62,713 nt of DNA, taken from positions 1 to 62,713 of the forward strand of contig CAJOKD010000009.1 of NCBI GenBank assembly GCA_905235085.1. Direction: 5' to 3'. A model generated the notes under the pieces. That model was not told where the DNA came from and did no database searches. It saw only the letters and a list, made by a program, of their open reading frames with translations. The position numbers and the translations under genes were made by a program. This document shows, piece after piece, positions 8,880 to 16,379 of the stretch. How positions within the stretch are numbered: the first letter of the stretch is position 1; each line of letters opens with the position of its first letter. This DNA is from an uncultured Bacteroidales bacterium. Lineage in GTDB: Bacteria; Bacteroidota; Bacteroidia; Bacteroidales; UBA932.

Positions 8880-10637
8880 TTATTCCGTAGCATTCGCATT
8901 TGCCCAAGCATCTGTGTACGTGGCATAATAAGTACCATCAAGTTTCTTGGCAGAAATGGCCTGCGTAGCGATCTCCATAACAAAGTATACCTTTTTAATC
9001 ACACCGCTGATAGTGACGATAGGAGCTTCTCCTACGGTATAACTGGTAAAGAGATTATTCGGAACCGGGTAGCCGGCAGGGACCGGATCCTCATAATAGT
9101 AGTATCCGTCAGCACCCAAGTGCCACTTATTGAGCGGGTTGGTCGCACCATTGTAGCCAGCAAGTCCCGTGAATTTACCTTGCTTATAAGTCTTATTCAC
9201 GAACTGGTCCTCATACCAGCTGTCGACAGTATGGAGCTGGTTGGTAACCAGATCGGTGAATCCGAAGACAGGATTCCCGGCATCGTCAAGCCACTGACCG
9301 ATGATGGCGGCACGGATGAAAGCGTCCGTATTTCCGGTGTTCGTAATGACGACATCGGTCTTGGAACTGCCCGTAAAACCATTATCCTCGTTTCCTGCTA
9401 TAGTTACATTATCTGCAATCTTGACATTAACATCATCTACCTTGATGGTGTAGGTGCGGAGCTGACCGGCTTTCCACTCAACGTTCTTAAGCGCCTTTCC
9501 AAAATCGATTGTCCAGGTCCCCTCGGTAGTTTCATTACCACCCTTGACAGTGTATTCGATTGTCAATTTGACATCGTCGCTCATAGTCTGAGGGATGAGC
9601 CAGAAAGTCTGCGTAGCGTCACCGTCATTCAGGTTGTTTGTGTTCCCCGCCTCGGAAAAACTCTCCGGATAACTACCATAATGAGTAAATGCTCCAGTAG
9701 TGAAATCCACAAGGATATTCTTGCCATCATCAGTGAGAGGATACGCACCGGATTTAATCGTATTCCCAGACTTGGAAGTCTTAGTCCAGACAACGGCTGT
9801 CGCAGAAGAATAGTCACCAGTAACATCAGTATAACCCCCATTATAACCCCCATTCTCAGTGGTAGGAGTCACTGTACAGGCACCTTGGTCTATAAGTCCC
9901 GTAAACCTGACTTCCTTGATAGTGACAGCATCTGCCGCAGTATTCTTAGTAGCGAACTTCACTCCGGTAAGGGCGTGATGGAAAAGGATGTCTACCTTAC
10001 CTGCCTCATCGTAATCGGCTTTGGTTATATCCCTGTATGTGAAAATGATGTCCTGCTGGTCAACGGCTGTTACAGGGCTTTTATATTCAAATGTAATCTT
10101 CCCCGCGGAAGGACTGGCATTTACCAGGTTCGTGACGCCCGTAGGAGAAGCTGGCATATGCATATAGAACTCCAGATGAGACGGGTTCTCTTCTGTTCCG
10201 GCAGGCCATAACTCCCTATGGAATTGGGGCGACACATAAAGATCCTTGCTATCATTATAGGTAACATTGAATTCGCCGTCCTGGAGGATAGCCGGAGCAT
10301 AAGTCGGTATCGAATTTCCATAGAGAGTCCTGAGATTCTCGGTGTAGACCGGAGTGCCCCTGGTTACAGGCACATCGAGGTCTATCACGCTTTCCTCAAG
10401 GTAGAAGTTGTTGTTGTGGTCGTCGGTACCAAGCGGGATGATGTTGACTTCAGCATGAACATCATTGCTTGAGATTTCCGCCCTCGTGCTGACTCCGCCA
10501 AGCGAGAATACGATGACATCGTCGCCGATTTCGGTGACATCAGGTACATCATTGATTTCTTCCTCGCGGTTGTCACACGCGGTGTTGATGATTGCGGCCA
10601 ATGACAGGACCGCCAGAGTGATGTAGATCTTTTTCAT
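8880..10637 (-). CDS. Fimbrillin-like (Mfa-like) surface lipoprotein
   Basis: A 585-residue lipoprotein starting at the ATG at 10637 (MKKIYITLAV); the frame extends to a TTG at 10655, which is less likely. The signal peptide ends at NTAC, and the mature N-terminus (DNREEEIND) is strongly acidic, as in surface-exported Bacteroidota lipoproteins. Family features match the protein at 2381-4123: RGTPVYTENLRTLYGNS, LEFYMHMPASPTGVTNLV, DIIFTYRD, ILFHHALTGVKFA and TFWLIPQTM. It lies 23 bases after the peptide gene at 10661 and before the VWA gene. It is probably a fimbrial subunit or anchor; no protease-processing site can be confirmed by eye. Confidence 0.75.
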   Translation of the reverse strand: MKKIYITLAVLSLAAIINTACDNREEEINDVPDVTEIGDDVIVFSLGGVSTRAEISSNDVHAEVNIIPLGTDDHNNNFYLEESVIDLDVPVTRGTPVYTENLRTLYGNSIPTYAPAILQDGEFNVTYNDSKDLYVSPQFHRELWPAGTEENPSHLEFYMHMPASPTGVTNLVNASPSAGKITFEYKSPVTAVDQQDIIFTYRDITKADYDEAGKVDILFHHALTGVKFATKNTAADAVTIKEVRFTGLIDQGACTVTPTTENGGYNGGYTDVTGDYSSATAVVWTKTSKSGNTIKSGAYPLTDDGKNILVDFTTGAFTHYGSYPESFSEAGNTNNLNDGDATQTFWLIPQTMSDDVKLTIEYTVKGGNETTEGTWTIDFGKALKNVEWKAGQLRTYTIKVDDVNVKIADNVTIAGNEDNGFTGSSKTDVVITNTGNTDAFIRAAIIGQWLDDAGNPVFGFTDLVTNQLHTVDSWYEDQFVNKTYKQGKFTGLAGYNGATNPLNKWHLGADGYYYYEDPVPAGYPVPNNLFTSYTVGEAPIVTISGVIKKVYFVMEIATQAISAKKLDGTYYATYTDAWANANATE

Positions 10638-10660
10638 AACAAGCGTTCTTGTCAAATTAA

Positions 10661-10840
10661 TTAAAACTCAAAATCGAAGCCTTCACCATCGTCATTGTTC
10701 TGGTTCTGGTTATCCAACTCATCCACATAAGGATTAGTGTTGACTTGGCTGCCGCAGATGAAGTGCTCCGGATGGACCTCTACCACCGATATACGAGGTG
10801 GCAGGTAAAATCTAGACTCGATAGACAAAACCTTTTTCAT
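10661..10840 (-). CDS. Tiny acidic-tailed peptide preceding fimbrillin gene
   Basis: A 59-residue product, ATG at 10840 and TAA at 10661. It begins MKKVLSIESRFYLPPRISVV, continues EHFICGS and ends in an Asn/Asp-rich, acidic tail (DELDNQNQNNDDGEGFDFEF). It shares the aromatic-Leu-Pro, VVEV-like and small-residue-Ser features with the peptides at 6595-6762 and 4144-4299. As first gene of the surface region it probably leads the transcript with the lipoprotein and VWA genes. Upstream I see only imperfect promoter matches (CAATTGTA at 10879-10886). Function unknown. Confidence 0.65.
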   Translation of the reverse strand: MKKVLSIESRFYLPPRISVVEVHPEHFICGSQVNTNPYVDELDNQNQNNDDGEGFDFEF

Positions 10841-10944
10841 ATATAATTAGTTATAACTTATTAGCTTAACTATTACTTCAATTGTACGGCATCAGGGACG
10901 CCGGAAAACCATTGCTCGCTTAAACATACAAAATTCAATAAACG

Positions 10945-10978
10945 CCGGGTTCTGTTGAAATCTTTTCAACGAACCCGG
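10945..10978 (-). terminator. Hairpin terminator after alr
   Basis: CCGGGTTC (10945-10952) and GTTGAAA (10954-10960) pair with TTTCAAC (10964-10970) and GAACCCGG (10971-10978), a 15-bp stem with one bulge and a 3-base loop. It lies 48 bases beyond the alr stop, with a T-rich minus-strand sequence after it. It isolates alr from the fimbrial region. Confidence 0.7.
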
Positions 10979-11026
10979 TGCTTCTGTGGGTATAAACCCG
11001 ATATTTTTCAATGAAAAATTTGCCCT

Positions 11027-12136
11027 CTACTTTCTGACGATTACTCTCTCGATACGGCGTGGAACAGAGGTCATTATTTCGTATGGGATGGTACCCAGGA
11101 TGGAAGCCAGCTCGGAAACCGTAGGGTCTTCTCCGAAGATCGTCACGGTGTCTCCGACCTCGCAATCGACACCGGTGACGTCGAGCATACACATATCCAT
11201 ACAGATGTTGCCTATGGTAGGGACGCGCTTCCCGTTAAGGCTGAAACTCGCCCGGCCGCAGCCTAGGTGACGGTCGATACCGTCCGCATAGCCTACCGGA
11301 ATGGTCGCTATCTTGGTGCCGCTTTCAGCGATATGCCCGTGCCAACCATATCCGATAGCCCCGTCCTCTGCTTTCAACTCTTTGACTTGCAATATCTTGA
11401 CCTTGAGGGAAGCGACCGGCTTCAGCTTTACGTCCGGCAAGGAGGTGATGCCGTAAATACCCACTCCGAGGCGTACCATATCGAACTGGTAGCGGGCGAA
11501 CCTCTCTATTCCTGCCGAATTCAGTATATGCAGCATCGGACGGTAGCCCAGGGCTTCGGTTATGACGGAGGAATTCCTCTCGAACATCCCAATCTGGCCG
11601 AGAGTAAGGGAATCCATCTCAGGATCCTCCGAGGCGAAAAGGTGGGAATACACAGACTTGACCTTGACGTACGGGCAATCCTTCAGATAGGTCGTCAACT
11701 CCTCCAGCTCGCTGGTCATAAACCCGAGACGGTGCATCCCGGTGTCCAGTTTTATGTGGACAGGGAAATCACGCATACCACGGGCCTCGAGTAAGCCGAC
11801 GAGTGCCTTAAGTGTATAGAGGTTAGGGATTCCCGGCTCCAGTCGGTTGTCGATTATCTCATCGAAGAAGTCTGTGCCTGTGGTAAGGACCAGGATCGGA
11901 AGGCTTATACCGGCCTGCCTGAGCTCCACTCCTTCGACCGGAAGGGCGACGGCAAGGTAATCAGCCCCGGCTCCCTGCATCATGGATGCGAATTCGACAG
12001 CACCGTGGCCGTAGGCATTCGCCTTGACGAGAACAAGCATCTTGGTCGAACGCTTGAGCTTCGACCTGAAGTACCTGTAATTGTCAACGCAGCCCTGGAG
12101 ATTAAGCTCCAGCCTTGAAAAATGAAACCTTGACAT
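11027..12136 (-). CDS. alr: Alanine racemase
   Basis: A 369-residue PLP enzyme interconverting L- and D-alanine for peptidoglycan in the cytoplasm. The PLP lysine is Lys38 in VKANAYGHG. The C-terminal domain has the AIGYGWHG segment with the catalytic Tyr, TIPVGYADGIDR and GNICMDMCMLDVT. In several Bacteroides species alr is fused to murF; this copy is a stand-alone racemase of normal length. A candidate -7 box (TAAATTTG, 12151-12144) lies so close to the ATG that the leader would be only a few bases. It diverges from the metallopeptidase gene at 12226. Confidence 0.95.
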   Translation of the reverse strand: MSRFHFSRLELNLQGCVDNYRYFRSKLKRSTKMLVLVKANAYGHGAVEFASMMQGAGADYLAVALPVEGVELRQAGISLPILVLTTGTDFFDEIIDNRLEPGIPNLYTLKALVGLLEARGMRDFPVHIKLDTGMHRLGFMTSELEELTTYLKDCPYVKVKSVYSHLFASEDPEMDSLTLGQIGMFERNSSVITEALGYRPMLHILNSAGIERFARYQFDMVRLGVGIYGITSLPDVKLKPVASLKVKILQVKELKAEDGAIGYGWHGHIAESGTKIATIPVGYADGIDRHLGCGRASFSLNGKRVPTIGNICMDMCMLDVTGVDCEVGDTVTIFGEDPTVSELASILGTIPYEIMTSVPRRIERVIVRK

Positions 12137-12143
12137 CAGAATG

Positions 12144-12192
12144 CAAATTTAAAGTATTTCCGCAAAATTCAGCGCGAAATTTGCTACATTTG
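12144..12192. promoter_or_regulatory. Divergent -7 boxes for alr and metallopeptidase
   Basis: On the minus strand 12151-12144 reads TAAATTTG (toward alr). On the plus strand 12185-12192 reads TACATTTG (toward the metallopeptidase gene). Both match TAnnTTTG exactly. Neither has a convincing TTG at the -33 distance, so both are moderate calls. Confidence 0.4.
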
Positions 12193-12225
12193 GAAATCGC
12201 GGAAAACTATTAAAGGAATAAGAAT

Positions 12226-12906
12226 ATGACAAATTCAATGATTTGGTTGATCGTTATCGGGGTGATGATCCTGAGCTATGTGATACAGGCGATGCTCCAG
12301 AGCAGGTTCGACAAGTATTCCCAGGTTCCTGTGACAAATGGGATGACTGGGGCGGAAATAGCCCGGAAGATGCTCAGGGACAATGGTATCACGGACGTGG
12401 AAGTGACTTCGGTCGCCGGCAAGCTCACCGACCATTACAATCCTCAGACCAAGACTGTCAATCTGAGCGAGTCAGTCTATGGCCAGAGCAATGTAGCCGC
12501 GGCTGCGGTGGCAGCCCACGAGTGCGGTCACGTGCTCCAGCATGCCCGGGGGTATGCTCCCCTGAAGCTGCGAACCGCTCTGGTGCCGGTGGTGAGTTTT
12601 TCCAACAAGACCGTACAGTGGGTCCTGATTGCCGGAGTCCTGCTGGTCGCGATCACTCCCGCCTTGCTTTGGCTCGGTATCGTGATGTTCGCGATGTCAA
12701 CCCTGTTCAGCGTCGTGACTCTTCCGGTAGAGATAAATGCCAGCCAGAGGGCTGTAGCTTGGCTCGAAAACGCCGGGATCACCAACTACGAGACCAAGCC
12801 GATGGCGCAGGATTCCCTCAAGTGGGCCGCCTACACGTACGTCATCGCAGCGATCGGTTCGCTCGCTACATTGTTCTATTACATCGGAATAGCCAGAAGC
12901 CGCTAG
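12226..12906 (+). CDS. Neutral zinc metallopeptidase (YugP-type)
   Basis: A 226-residue membrane protein of the Zn_peptidase_2 family (YugP/DUF2268-like). An N-terminal transmembrane segment at 5-22 is followed by a soluble part with the zinc-binding HECGH motif at 98-102, then two or three hydrophobic segments (about 120-165 and 200-222). Length and layout fit the family. Its substrates are not established. It stands alone on the plus strand, diverging from alr. A modest stem-loop (12912-12921 with 12931-12940) just after the stop could act as terminator but lacks a T run. Confidence 0.85.
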   Translation: MTNSMIWLIVIGVMILSYVIQAMLQSRFDKYSQVPVTNGMTGAEIARKMLRDNGITDVEVTSVAGKLTDHYNPQTKTVNLSESVYGQSNVAAAAVAAHECGHVLQHARGYAPLKLRTALVPVVSFSNKTVQWVLIAGVLLVAITPALLWLGIVMFAMSTLFSVVTLPVEINASQRAVAWLENAGITNYETKPMAQDSLKWAAYTYVIAAIGSLATLFYYIGIARSR

Positions 12907-12972
12907 AAGAGATTCTCCGGCAGGAAACCAGCCGAAGAATGACGGGACGCTGAGCGGCAGCGGAGCATCTGC

Positions 12973-13206
12973 CTAGAACAGCGTCGGGTGGCTGTCGTCG
13001 AGCTCCTTCAGGATCCGCTCCATCGTAGCCTCCCTGAAAATAGAAGAACGGGCTTTGAATCCGAAACGGCTGCAGTACTCCTTTACTGCGGCCATTTCAC
13101 TGTCATTCAGATAGATAACCTGCCTGTGCTTACGCTTGAGAGCAGCCTTGCGCTTCTCGAAGATGTCCGGATCGGGAGCCGGCATCGTATGTTTCTTCCT
13201 TGCCAT
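12973..13206 (-). CDS. Small ribbon-helix-helix-like protein
   Basis: A 77-residue basic protein starting at the ATG at 13206 (MARKKHTMPAPDPD). The frame is open further upstream, but that part runs through the gmk promoter and start region. The core RQVIYLNDSEMAAVKEYC followed by FKARSSIFREATMERIL resembles a short strand plus two helices of ribbon-helix-helix proteins. It diverges from gmk; a -7 box (TATTTTTG, 13219-13212) lies only a few bases upstream of the ATG. A DNA-binding role is plausible, but no target is evident. Confidence 0.6.
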   Translation of the reverse strand: MARKKHTMPAPDPDIFEKRKAALKRKHRQVIYLNDSEMAAVKEYCSRFGFKARSSIFREATMERILKELDDSHPTLF

Positions 13207-13246
13207 TAACGCAAAAATAGTTATTTTTGTCTGAATAATAGCAAAA
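13200..13246. promoter_or_regulatory. Back-to-back promoters for gmk and the RHH gene
   Basis: Plus strand, toward gmk: TTG at 13200-13202, 19 bases, then TATTTTTG at 13222-13229. Minus strand, toward the RHH gene: TTTTG at 13246-13242, 22 bases, then TATTTTTG at 13219-13212. The two -7 boxes form an almost perfect palindrome with 2 bases between them. The gmk promoter is a strong consensus match. Confidence 0.65.
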
Positions 13247-13254
13247 TAGACCAT

Positions 13255-13851
13255 ATGGACAATAAAGTATTGGTTTTCTCCGCCCCTTCGGGCTCCGGGA
13301 AAAGCACCATAGTCAACCACATCCTTTCACTCTATCCAGACAGCATGGAATTCTCCATCTCCGCCACCTCGAGGGCCCCGCGAGGCGAGGAGCAGCACGG
13401 ACGGGAATATTATTTCCTGAGCACCGAAGAGTTCCGCCAGCTCATCAAGGAAGACAAGTTCGTGGAATTCGAAGAAGTCTATGAGGGCCGTTTCTACGGC
13501 ACCCTGAAGTCGGAGTGCGAGAGGATCTGGAACGCAGGCCATGTCATCATATTCGACGTGGATGTCAAGGGCGGGGTCAACCTCAAGAAATACTTCGGTG
13601 ACGCCGCACTTTCCGTGTTCATCAAGGCTCCTTCCGTGGAAGTCCTCCGCGAGAGGCTTATCAACAGGGGAACCGACTCTCCTGAAGCCATCGAAGAAAG
13701 GGTGGCCAAGGCTGAAGAGGAGATGGAATATGCTCCCCAGTTCGACTATGTACTGGTCAACGACGACCTCAAGACCGCATTCGCCGAGTCCGAGAAGCTG
13801 GTCGAAGACTTCCTGGACGACGGCAGGCTGAACTATTCGACCTTCATCTGA
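13255..13851 (+). CDS. gmk: Guanylate kinase
   Basis: A 198-residue cytoplasmic enzyme phosphorylating GMP to GDP with ATP. The P-loop is SAPSGSGKST near the N-terminus. The GMP-binding segment SATSRAPRGEEQHGREYYF and the HVIIFDVDVKGG strand are intact, and the length is standard. The start ATG follows the promoter at 13200-13229 with a short leader. The stop TGA overlaps the nadD start by one base (TGATG), so the two are co-translated in one operon. Confidence 0.95.
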   Translation: MDNKVLVFSAPSGSGKSTIVNHILSLYPDSMEFSISATSRAPRGEEQHGREYYFLSTEEFRQLIKEDKFVEFEEVYEGRFYGTLKSECERIWNAGHVIIFDVDVKGGVNLKKYFGDAALSVFIKAPSVEVLRERLINRGTDSPEAIEERVAKAEEEMEYAPQFDYVLVNDDLKTAFAESEKLVEDFLDDGRLNYSTFI

Positions 13852-14489
13852 TGAAGATAGCGGTATATTCCGGGTCCTTCAATCCCCTGCACATCGGCCA
13901 CCAGGCCATAATGGAGTTCCTTACCAGGCAGAAGGAATATGACTGGGTGTACCTCGTCGTGTCGCCGAAGAACCCTCTGAAGGACTCCATCAGCGCCGAT
14001 TCAGGCGAAGAGCGCTACAGGGCTGCCGTAGAAGCTGTCAGAAGGCATCCGGAACTGCACGTGTGGGTGGACGACATCGAGATCGCGATGGAGCCTCCGC
14101 ACTATACGATAAAGACCCTCGACGCGCTGAAGCTCAGGGAGCCGGAGAACGACTTCACCCTCGTGATGGGAGCAGACAACCTGCAGGACATCCACAGGTG
14201 GAGGGATTTCCCGAGGATCCTTTCCGAGTACGGAGTGGCGGTATATCCCAGGGAAGGTTTCGACCTGGAGCAGATCAAGAGGCAGCTCGTGGAGGAGTGC
14301 CGGCACTTCCCCGCCCCATACGTCCTGGATGCCAATGAAATGGCTCCCGAAGGGATGCGCAGCCTCGAAGAGACCCTGCGCGACACCTATAATATAGAAA
14401 TAATCGATGCTCCGGTCGTAGACATCTCCTCGACTGAAATCAGGCAAGGCATAGCCGAAGGCAAGGATATGTCCGCCTGGCTTATGTAG
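13851..14489 (+). CDS. nadD: Nicotinate-nucleotide adenylyltransferase
   Basis: A 212-residue enzyme of NAD synthesis transferring AMP from ATP to nicotinate mononucleotide. The nucleotidyltransferase motif SGSFNPLHIGH lies at residues 7-17. The C-terminal signature appears as ISSTEIRQGI. FTLVMGADNLQDIHRW is the typical middle segment. It overlaps gmk by one base and precedes the P-type ATPase gene by 24 bases. Confidence 0.92.
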   Translation: MKIAVYSGSFNPLHIGHQAIMEFLTRQKEYDWVYLVVSPKNPLKDSISADSGEERYRAAVEAVRRHPELHVWVDDIEIAMEPPHYTIKTLDALKLREPENDFTLVMGADNLQDIHRWRDFPRILSEYGVAVYPREGFDLEQIKRQLVEECRHFPAPYVLDANEMAPEGMRSLEETLRDTYNIEIIDAPVVDISSTEIRQGIAEGKDMSAWLM

Positions 14490-14513
14490 ACCGTACAAAG
14501 GCTTTTTAAGAAT

Positions 14514-16376
14514 ATGGCAAAGACCGTCAGAAAGAGTTTCCCTGTTCAGGGAATGGGCTGCGCTGCCTGCGTAGCAAGGGTTCAGAACACCATCCAAGGA
14601 TTGAGAGGAGTGTCGGATTGCAACGTATCCCTCGCATCCAATTCCGCCAGGGTGGATTATGATCCCACCGCAATCACTCCCGCCGACATCAAGAAGGCGG
14701 TGCAGGACGCCGGCTACGACCTCATAGTGGTCGACGGCGACGATTCTGAAGACGAAGCCGAGTCGGAAGCCGACCGGTTGCAGGAGGACTATCTGCGATC
14801 CTTGAAGAAGGACGCGAAGCTTGCTGTAATCCTGGCCCTCCTCGTGATGCTGCTAGGAATGGGATTCAGCGATTTTCCGGGCAAGGGTTTCGTGCTCTGG
14901 GTCCTGGCGACACCGGCCGTATTCTGGTGCGGGAGACGCTTCTTCTCGGTCGCCCGGAAGCAGGCAGCTCACGGTAGCGCCAATATGGACACCCTGGTGG
15001 CCCTCTCAACATTGATATCATACCTTTTCAGCGTTTTCAACCTGCTGTTCCCGAAGGTCTGGACATCCAGGGGGCTCACTCCTCATCTGTATTTCGAATC
15101 GGCCACGATGATCGTGGCGTTCATCCTGATAGGAAGAGTCCTGGAAGAAAGGGCGAAGCACAGCACGACCTCGGCCATCAGGGACCTGGCCGGCCTCCAG
15201 CCGAAATCGGTGGATCTAGGTGTAGGAGACATCTACAAGGTCAAGCCGGGAGAAAGGATACCGGCCGACGGAGTGGTCCTGTCAGGTGAGTCCCACGTGG
15301 ATGAATCGATGCTGACCGGAGAACCGGTAGCCAACAGGAAATCGGCAGGAGACAAGGTGTTCGCCGGGACGATGAACCAGAAGGGTTCTTTCGAGATGCA
15401 GGCGGAAAAGGTAGGCAAGGACACGATGCTGTCGTCAATAATCCGGATGGTGCGGGATGCCGAGGGCAGCAAGGCCAGGATCCAGCAGACCGTGGACAAG
15501 GTCGCTGCCGTATTCGTTCCCGTCATCATCGTGTTGTCCCTCGTCACCTTCCTTTGCTGGGTGCTCCTGGCTCCGAAAGACGGCGTTACGATGGGATTGC
15601 TGGCAATGGTAACCGTACTGGTGATAGCCTGCCCTTGTTCCCTGGGACTCGCCACTCCCACGGCACTTACGGCAGGTATCGGCAAGGGTGCCAGGCAAGG
15701 AATACTGATCAAGGATGCGGACTCGCTCCAGACAGCGAAGGACATAGATACGGTCGTCCTTGACAAGACCGGCACCATAACCGAAGAGCTTTCAGGGGAT
15801 TACATACCGACCGCTGAAGATGATTTCACGGACCTGGTCAAGGAGACGTCAGAAGAGGCAGTGGCGGAGCTGAAGGAGATGGGTCTGGATGTATGGATGC
15901 TTTCCGGGGACAATCCGGAAAGGGCCGGGAAAGTAGCCGAGAAGGTCGGGATAGATAACGTAATATGCGGAGTGCTCCCTGACAGCAAGCACGGACATAT
16001 AAAAAACCTCCAGGCTAAAGGCCTGAAGGTTGCGATGGTAGGCGACGGTATCAATGACAGCCCGGCACTTGCGCTGGCCGACTTGAGCATCGCTATGGGT
16101 AACGGTACCGATGTCGCGATGGACGCCGCTATGGTCACTATCGTGACATCGGACCTGAAAAAGATTCCCCAGTTGATCCGGCTTTCGAAGAAAACCTCAC
16201 GGATCATAAAGGAGAATCTTTTCTGGGCGTTTATCTACAACCTGCTCGCAGTGCCGGTGGCTGCCGGGGTTCTCTACCCTGCGTTCGGATTCCTGCTGAA
16301 CCCTATGATAGCGGCCGCCTGTATGGCTCTCAGTTCGGTCTGCGTAGTCACCAATTCACTGCGACTCAGCCGCTAG
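14514..16376 (+). CDS. P1B-type copper/heavy-metal ATPase lacking the N-domain
   Basis: A 620-residue membrane protein built like CopA but short. An HMA domain carries GMGCAAC at 13-19. Transmembrane segments include about 103-118, 124-140, 158-178, 195-210, 330-352 and 360-385, with the metal site CPC at 373-375, then a C-terminal pair at 568-615. The actuator TGE is at 268-270, the phosphorylated Asp417 is in DKTGT, and MLSGDN (462-467) and GDGIND (510-515) are present. Only about 40 residues separate DKTGT from MLSGDN; CopA-type pumps normally have well over 100 there, forming the ATP-binding N-domain with its HP motif. That domain is missing in frame. The protein may be an inactive or altered pump, or the deletion may be an assembly artefact. 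Confidence 0.88.
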   Translation: MAKTVRKSFPVQGMGCAACVARVQNTIQGLRGVSDCNVSLASNSARVDYDPTAITPADIKKAVQDAGYDLIVVDGDDSEDEAESEADRLQEDYLRSLKKDAKLAVILALLVMLLGMGFSDFPGKGFVLWVLATPAVFWCGRRFFSVARKQAAHGSANMDTLVALSTLISYLFSVFNLLFPKVWTSRGLTPHLYFESATMIVAFILIGRVLEERAKHSTTSAIRDLAGLQPKSVDLGVGDIYKVKPGERIPADGVVLSGESHVDESMLTGEPVANRKSAGDKVFAGTMNQKGSFEMQAEKVGKDTMLSSIIRMVRDAEGSKARIQQTVDKVAAVFVPVIIVLSLVTFLCWVLLAPKDGVTMGLLAMVTVLVIACPCSLGLATPTALTAGIGKGARQGILIKDADSLQTAKDIDTVVLDKTGTITEELSGDYIPTAEDDFTDLVKETSEEAVAELKEMGLDVWMLSGDNPERAGKVAEKVGIDNVICGVLPDSKHGHIKNLQAKGLKVAMVGDGINDSPALALADLSIAMGNGTDVAMDAAMVTIVTSDLKKIPQLIRLSKKTSRIIKENLFWAFIYNLLAVPVAAGVLYPAFGFLLNPMIAAACMALSSVCVVTNSLRLSR

Positions 16377-16379
16377 GAA

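Noticed and set aside
9120..10211. 363-codon plus-strand frame opposite the fimbrillin-like gene
   Set aside because: Long, but antisense to a clear lipoprotein gene, without recognisable motifs or a plausible start; a shadow of biased codon use.
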